From contig NZ_JADQTN010000001.1 in the NCBI RefSeq assembly GCF_017812015.1, positions 1,776,501-1,840,500 on the forward strand: DNA of 64,000 bases, given 5' to 3'. This DNA comes from Pontixanthobacter sp. CEM42 (GTDB taxonomy: Bacteria; Pseudomonadota; Alphaproteobacteria; Sphingomonadales; Sphingomonadaceae). Positions within the stretch are counted from its first letter, which is position 1; every line of letters starts with the position of its first letter. The notes beneath the pieces were generated by a model. That model was not told the DNA's origin, did not search any database, and worked only from the letters and a program-made list of their open reading frames with translations. This document shows, one piece after another, positions 61,634 through 64,000 of the stretch. Made by a program: the position numbers and the translations under genes.

Positions 61634-61983
61634 GTAGGCTCTCCTGTAGCGATTGTTTTGTGGGTACTTTCAATACTGCGATCTTCAGCGCAGCAATTTT
61701 CGAGTAGATATGAGATCAGATTCTGCATCGTTCCAAATCTGACGCGGTAGATAACTGACCGGCCTTCGCGCCGCTCCGCCACCAAACCGGCGTGTTTCAG
61801 ATTCGTGAGATGAAACGAGAGCGAACTCGCTGGTACGCCAACCCTTTTGGCAATCACGCCTGCTGCGAGTCCAGCATTCCCCGCTTTTACAAGCTCGCGA
61901 AAAACAGCGAGACGATTGACCTGCGCGAGAGCTGCCAGGGTTTCGACGGCCTGCTCCGACTCCGAGTACTTCATCATTTCCAT
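61630..61983 (-). CDS. arsR: ArsR family transcriptional repressor
   Basis: 117 residues from ATG 61983. Winged helix: ETLAALAQVNRLAVFRELVK, VIAKRVGVPASSLSFHLTNL and YRVRFGTMQNLISYLLENC-C. The C-terminal vicinal CC after YLLEN may bind metalloid. Chosen start sits immediately after the palindromic operator; the frame continues upstream through the operator to 62019. It presumably represses itself and arsI until arsenical binds. Confidence 0.87.
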   Translation of the reverse strand: MEMMKYSESEQAVETLAALAQVNRLAVFRELVKAGNAGLAAGVIAKRVGVPASSLSFHLTNLKHAGLVAERREGRSVIYRVRFGTMQNLISYLLENCCAEDRSIESTHKTIATGEPT

Positions 61984-62003
61984 ATTTCGATAATTATGGA
62001 AAT
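61984..62003. promoter_or_regulatory. ArsR operator
   Basis: ATTTCGATAATTATGGAAAT, a 20-bp palindrome with a single mismatched pair, directly upstream of the arsR ATG. AT-rich and of the size typical for ArsR dimers. Confidence 0.7.
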
Positions 62004-62046
62004 GAATCGAATTTGTCAAGCCTGCGTTGACGTAATCGCCAGTCAG

Positions 62047-63075
62047 TCAGCCTTCTGCCAGCCCGTGTTTCTTGATGCAATGGCGCAGCTGATCGTAACT
62101 GAGGCCCAGCGCTTTGGCGGTTTGACGCTGGTTCCAGCGGTGCTTGCCCAGCGCATGTTCAACAATGGTGCGCTCATGCTCGTCGACCGCTGCGCGCAGA
62201 TCATCAACCAATTCCAGATCAGCCACAGGCGATGCTGCTACTGAAGGTGATGCGACTGCCTCGGCTGGCTTCGACTTGCTCGAGGCTTCGCCAATGGGCT
62301 TCCATGGGGAATCGAACGGATCGAATTGCACATGTGCAATCGGCTCGTTCCAATCGTCCCAACGATAAATCGCACGCTCGACTACATTACGCAGTTCGCG
62401 GACATTTCCTGGCCAAGGATGATTATCGAGTTCCTTGCGGACGTGCTCGGCGAAGCCGGGCCAGCCTTCCCACCCAATCTCCGCCGCCATCCGCCGCCCG
62501 AAATAGTCGGTCAGCATATCGATGTCGCCTTCGCGCACGCGGAGCGGCGGCAAGGTGATAACCTCAAAACTCAGCCTATCGAGCAAGTCGGAACGGAATG
62601 TTCCTTCTTCCGCGGCCTTGGGCAAATTCTCATTGGTCGCTGCGACAATCCGCACATCGACATTGATAGGACGCGAGGAACCAATGCGCGTCACTTCGCC
62701 ATATTCAACAGCCCTCAACAGGCGTTCTTGCGCGGCCATCGACAGCGTACCCAGTTCGTCGAGAAATAATGTGCCTTTGTCGGCTTCTTCAAACCTTCCG
62801 GCGCGTGCTTTGGTAGCACCTGTGAAAGCGCCTGCCTCGTGACCGAACAATTCGGCCTCGATAAGCGTTTCGGGAAGAGCCGCGCAGTTCATCGTGACTA
62901 GCGGTTCACCCCACCGTTCGGACAGACGGTGGAGACGCTCTGCAATGAGCTCTTTGCCCGTTCCCCGCTCGCCCACAACGAGCACCGGACGCCGCATCGG
63001 AGCCGCGCGACTGGCGCGCTCGACCGCGTCCAAGAATGCCCCGGATTGGCCGATAAATTGGTTCTTTTGCTCCAT
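62047..63075 (-). CDS. pspF: PspF, sigma-54 activator of the psp operon
   Basis: 342 residues. No N-terminal sensory domain: the AAA+ ATPase starts at once (VVGERGTGKELIAERLHRLS Walker A; GAFTGATKARAGRFEEADKG, the sigma-54-contacting GAFTGA loop; GTLFLDELGTL Walker B). The C-terminal Fis-type helix-turn-helix is NQRQTAKALGLSYDQLRHCI. Normally inhibited by PspA. Divergent from the psp operon with a sigma-54 promoter between. Confidence 0.95.
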   Translation of the reverse strand: MEQKNQFIGQSGAFLDAVERASRAAPMRRPVLVVGERGTGKELIAERLHRLSERWGEPLVTMNCAALPETLIEAELFGHEAGAFTGATKARAGRFEEADKGTLFLDELGTLSMAAQERLLRAVEYGEVTRIGSSRPINVDVRIVAATNENLPKAAEEGTFRSDLLDRLSFEVITLPPLRVREGDIDMLTDYFGRRMAAEIGWEGWPGFAEHVRKELDNHPWPGNVRELRNVVERAIYRWDDWNEPIAHVQFDPFDSPWKPIGEASSKSKPAEAVASPSVAASPVADLELVDDLRAAVDEHERTIVEHALGKHRWNQRQTAKALGLSYDQLRHCIKKHGLAEG

Positions 63076-63178
63076 TGCCCCAACCTATAGTGAAAATTCC
63101 CAATGGTTGGCAATAGGCACTAAGTCGGATTTTCGGCTGATTCAGGCAACATATTGAATATATTATAGTAAATCAGTT

Positions 63179-63194
63179 TGGCACACCCCTTGCT
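63179..63194 (+). promoter_or_regulatory. Sigma-54 promoter of the psp operon
   Basis: TGGCAC-N5-TTGCT, an exact match to the -24/-12 consensus (GG at 63180-63181, GC at 63192-63193), 82 bases before the first ORF. The AT-rich stretch upstream (63145-63175) is a likely PspF/IHF binding zone. Confidence 0.92.
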
Positions 63195-63275
63195 AAGATG
63201 TGGACAAGAAATGTGTGAACAATACCAAACGGTGTCGAAAGTCAGTTTTGCCGCCATCTTAGAAGGAACCGTGCC

Positions 63276-63428
63276 ATGTATGACCGCCGCTTTTTCCAGA
63301 CCAAACTGGGCCAGGCCGCAATGGCTAGTATCGCTGCAATGTGTGCATTCGTTGCACTGACAACGCAGATGCAAGTTGATCCGGCATTCGCCGCATCGCC
63401 AGCAATCGAAGCGGTCGAGCTCGCATGA
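63276..63428 (+). CDS. Small exported psp-operon protein
   Basis: 50 residues (MYDRRFFQTKLGQAAMASIA at the start, then a hydrophobic stretch ending in AFAAS). It looks like a signal peptide or single membrane anchor with a short tail. AGAAGGA lies upstream of the ATG. First ORF behind the sigma-54 promoter; its stop overlaps an ATG in the pspA frame (ATGA). Too short for an ordinary gene call, but the position and ribosome site support it. Function unknown. Confidence 0.65.
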   Translation: MYDRRFFQTKLGQAAMASIAAMCAFVALTTQMQVDPAFAASPAIEAVELA

Positions 63429-63646
63429 ACAAGCCTTCCGACAAAGGTTCGGGAGAACGGGATCCCCTAGCGCCTGAAAAAGGGCCTAAGGCTGCCGGAG
63501 CGCAGGTCGATAGTGACATGCCCCCGCGCAATGCGGTATCCCGCTTCGAGGCTGAGGTAGAACGCCTTCGCCAGACCCCGACACCTACGCAGACTGCTAA
63601 TATGCAGGCGCAAACATTCAATCTGTTCAACAGTGGAGCACCCTTG
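63425..63646 (+). other. In-frame extension upstream of the canonical pspA start
   Basis: 74 codons open in the pspA frame, beginning with an ATG that overlaps the upstream small ORF stop (ATGA). Encodes a Pro/Asp/Glu-rich segment (MNKPSDKGSGERDPLAPEKG, later RFEAEVERLRQTPTPTQ). It could be a genuine N-terminal extension of PspA or translated leader. The canonical start at 63647 has its own GGAG. Confidence 0.5.
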
Positions 63647-64000
63647 ATGGGAATATTCAGCCGAACCCGTGATATCATCGCCGCCAATTTCAACGATATG
63701 CTGGATAATGCCGATGACCCGGCAAAAATGATCCGCATGATCATCCTCGAAATGGAGGAAACTCTGGTCGAAGTGCGCGCAAGTGCGGCACGGACGATCG
63801 CCGATCAAAAAGAAATGCATCGGCACACGGTGAAGCTGGACAGACTGCAGGCTGATTGGGGCGAAAAAGCCCAATTGGCTCTGAGCAAGGATCGTGAAGA
63901 TCTTGCACGCGCTGCTCTGGTTGAGAAGAAGAAGGCGTCGGACATGTCCGATCAGCTGAAAGCAGAGATCGCTGTGCTGGACGACGCCCTTCGCGCTTAC
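63647..64000 (+). CDS. pspA: Phage shock protein A, N-terminal part
   Basis: 118 codons are visible before the right edge. Begins MGIFSRTRDIIAANFNDMLD, the canonical PspA/IM30 start, followed by KMIRMIILEMEETLVEVRAS and a long coiled coil. PspA binds stressed inner membrane and inhibits PspF. GGAG stands eight bases before the ATG. Alternative start at 63425 (see the extension entry). Truncated by the window. Confidence 0.93.
   Translation, partial: MGIFSRTRDIIAANFNDMLDNADDPAKMIRMIILEMEETLVEVRASAARTIADQKEMHRHTVKLDRLQADWGEKAQLALSKDREDLARAALVEKKKASDMSDQLKAEIAVLDDALRAY

Overview
The window looks like a chromosomal segment of an alphaproteobacterium of the order Sphingomonadales, most likely an Erythrobacter/Altererythrobacter-type marine bacterium. 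The reasons are a GcrA cell-cycle regulator, the pspF/pspA arrangement with a sigma-54 promoter, the rimP-nusA-ylxR-infB block, a DUF3489-DUF2924-recombinase cassette, and the protein style throughout. This placement is inference from gene content, not from a marker gene comparison.

Region 1 (1-24.6 kb) is accessory. It begins with the end of a type IV secretion operon (virB3-virB4-virB6, reading leftward out of the window). Next come a small membrane protein, a 1070-residue PKD-repeat/beta-barrel surface protein, a secreted protein, a LuxR-type two-component pair and two small envelope proteins. A leftward run of five genes follows (S41 peptidase, membrane-anchored AraC regulator, metallo-beta-lactamase-fold hydrolase, M13 metallopeptidase, alpha/beta hydrolase), divergent from an Lrp/AsnC regulator. 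The region closes with a mobile module: two DUF5681 proteins and a ParB-like/DNA methyltransferase on one strand, DUF3489, DUF2924 and a large serine recombinase on the other. A field of TCCCTGTT repeats, including two perfect 18-bp palindromes, lies between the recombinase and a tRNA-Ser(CGA).

Region 2 (24.8-36.7 kb) is mostly housekeeping and conserved genes: hspQ, an ABC-2 permease, gcrA, modABC, DUF1993, DUF481, a DUF3142 lipoprotein paired with a large secreted protein, a spermidine-synthase-like protein, and a rimB-rimK-aspartoacylase cassette probably acting on ribosomal protein S6.

Region 3 (36.8-57.7 kb) contains both halves of the classical rimP-nusA-ylxR-infB-rbfA-truB-rpsO-pnp string, all leftward. 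It is split between rbfA and truB by a 9.6-kb insert holding a sodium/solute symporter, an alpha-galactosidase-glpD-galT-galK operon with overlapping reading frames, thymidine kinase and an AbgT transporter. Four small genes also separate infB from rbfA. GlpD inside a galactoside operon suggests use of a galactosyl-glycerol such as floridoside, which is the most interesting metabolic hypothesis here.

Region 4 (58-64 kb) has a DUF1826-MerC pair behind a Zur-like palindrome, two tandem paralogous secreted proteins of unknown family, an arsR-arsI pair with a clear operator, and the start of a psp operon (pspF divergent from a small ORF and pspA) with an excellent sigma-54 promoter.
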